Assembly: GCA_003993805.1 (NCBI GenBank)
Contig: RSEF01000003.1
Location: 87,233,965-87,297,964, forward strand
From: Himantopus leucocephalus
Lineage: Eukaryota; Chordata; Aves; Charadriiformes; Recurvirostridae
Direction of reading: 5' to 3'
DNA: 64,000 nt
Of the stretch, positions 63,518 through 64,000 are shown piece after piece. How positions within the stretch are numbered: position 1 is the stretch's first letter; every line of letters begins with the position of its first letter. The notes beneath the pieces were generated by a model. That model did no database searches. It saw only the letters and a list, made by a program, of their open reading frames with translations, and was not told the DNA's origin. Position numbers and translations under genes: made by a program.

Positions 63518-63559
63518 TCATTGTAACAGGTCAGGACCGGCCTCGACCCCTTTTCCCTG
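63518..63559 (-). CDS. SYNCRIP: SYNCRIP (hnRNP Q) alternative last coding exon, QGKGVEAGPDLLQ
   Basis: SYNCRIP is an RNA-binding protein with three RRMs and an RGG-rich tail, acting in mRNA splicing, transport, stability and translation. This exon reads QGKGVEAGPDLLQ then TGA (63518-63520). That is the C-terminus I know from the shorter hnRNP Q1-type isoforms, after ...QQQRGRG. The acceptor is a tandem TAGCAG: the first AG keeps Gln, the second drops it without a frame change. The rest of the gene, including RRMs and the alternative long C-terminus ending GQQWK, was not found here and should lie beyond the right edge. Gene order next to SNX14 supports the call. Confidence 0.88.
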   Translation of the reverse strand, partial: QGKGVEAGPDLLQ

Positions 63560-64000
63560 CTAGCCAGGTAACAAAAGGAATCAATTAGATAAATCATTTT
63601 AAACTCTGGTCTGTACATTTGTTAACATAAAATCTTAGCAAAATGAATTATTTTAAAATAAAACTACTAGACAAGAACATTTTGCTTTCTGATTACCACT
63701 AACTTTGGGATTTTGCTATGGGTGTTTTACCACTTTGTCACAAACTGATTTTATTTAAAAAGTTAAGCTTTAAACCTTGTATCACCAGCTAAGGTTTTGC
63801 GCACTGAGTCACAAACAACTTTACATTATAGAAAATTCCCAGTAACAGTAATATAAAACTTGGTTATAGTCATCATGAAAACATGTTGAAAATTGAATCA
63901 AGTCTAAGCATAATGTGACTTGTGATCTAGTTAGAATTTCAATGACCTAACTGCTTTAGGCACAACTTTTTAAAAAGATCACATCTTTACAGTGCAATCC
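63560..64000 (-). other. SYNCRIP: SYNCRIP intron (partial)
   Basis: AT-rich sequence upstream (in transcript sense) of the last SYNCRIP exon. No further SYNCRIP exon is visible before the edge. Confidence 0.65.

Noticed and set aside
63388..63588. Plus-strand 66-codon frame at the SYNCRIP end
   Set aside because: It is antisense to the GPDLLQ exon and has no domain of its own.
1..64000. CRISPR arrays, bacterial operons, tRNA or rRNA genes
   Set aside because: No regularly spaced repeats, ribosome-binding sites or cloverleaf-like sequences were seen. The exon-intron structure is plainly vertebrate.

Overview
This is vertebrate nuclear DNA, and specifically avian. It is AT-rich, with short coding blocks bounded by GT/AG splice sites, long introns, one strong CpG island and several CR1 retrotransposon fragments typical of birds. 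Gene identities come from translating the exons by eye and comparing them with protein families I know. No database search was run. The order NT5E - SNX14 - SYNCRIP, with orientations + / - / -, matches the order I recall for human chromosome 6q14, which supports all three calls.

Layout. (1) Positions 1-4.1 kb hold the 3' end of NT5E (CD73, ecto-5'-nucleotidase) on the + strand: its last two coding exons, stop codon and 3' UTR. (2) Positions 5.4-44.7 kb hold essentially all of SNX14 on the - strand, running right to left from a CpG-island promoter at about 44.6 kb to a poly(A) signal near 5.4 kb. I placed 22 coding exons, including a 27-nt microexon, and their reading phases join without error wherever neighbours are present. 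Two sections are missing from the visible sequence, and each falls at a 100-N assembly gap lying next to or inside CR1 sequence: one exon (gap 28901-29000) and a block of about six exons covering the PX domain (gap 14615-14714). (3) The CpG island at 44.4-45.25 kb is the SNX14 promoter, with three close GTCACGTG E-boxes and an ETS site. (4) Positions 45.3-61.9 kb look intergenic. (5) From about 61.9 kb to the right edge lies the 3' end of SYNCRIP (hnRNP Q) on the - strand, represented by the alternative last exon that ends in GPDLLQ, plus 3' UTR.

Mobile and repeat content: seven CR1 pieces, one degraded solo LTR of an avian endogenous retrovirus, low-complexity A/C and G/T runs, and several single-N joins. 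Three of these joins sit between near-identical tandem copies and look like unmerged contig ends or haplotypes.

The three genes are neighbours but do not form a pathway: NT5E makes extracellular adenosine, SNX14 is an ER-anchored sorting nexin linked to lipid and endolysosome handling, and SYNCRIP is an RNA-binding protein. I found no evidence of an undescribed gene system. The most useful points are the hidden SNX14 exons, the microexon, the E-box cluster, two NAGNAG acceptors and a perfect 17-bp hairpin.
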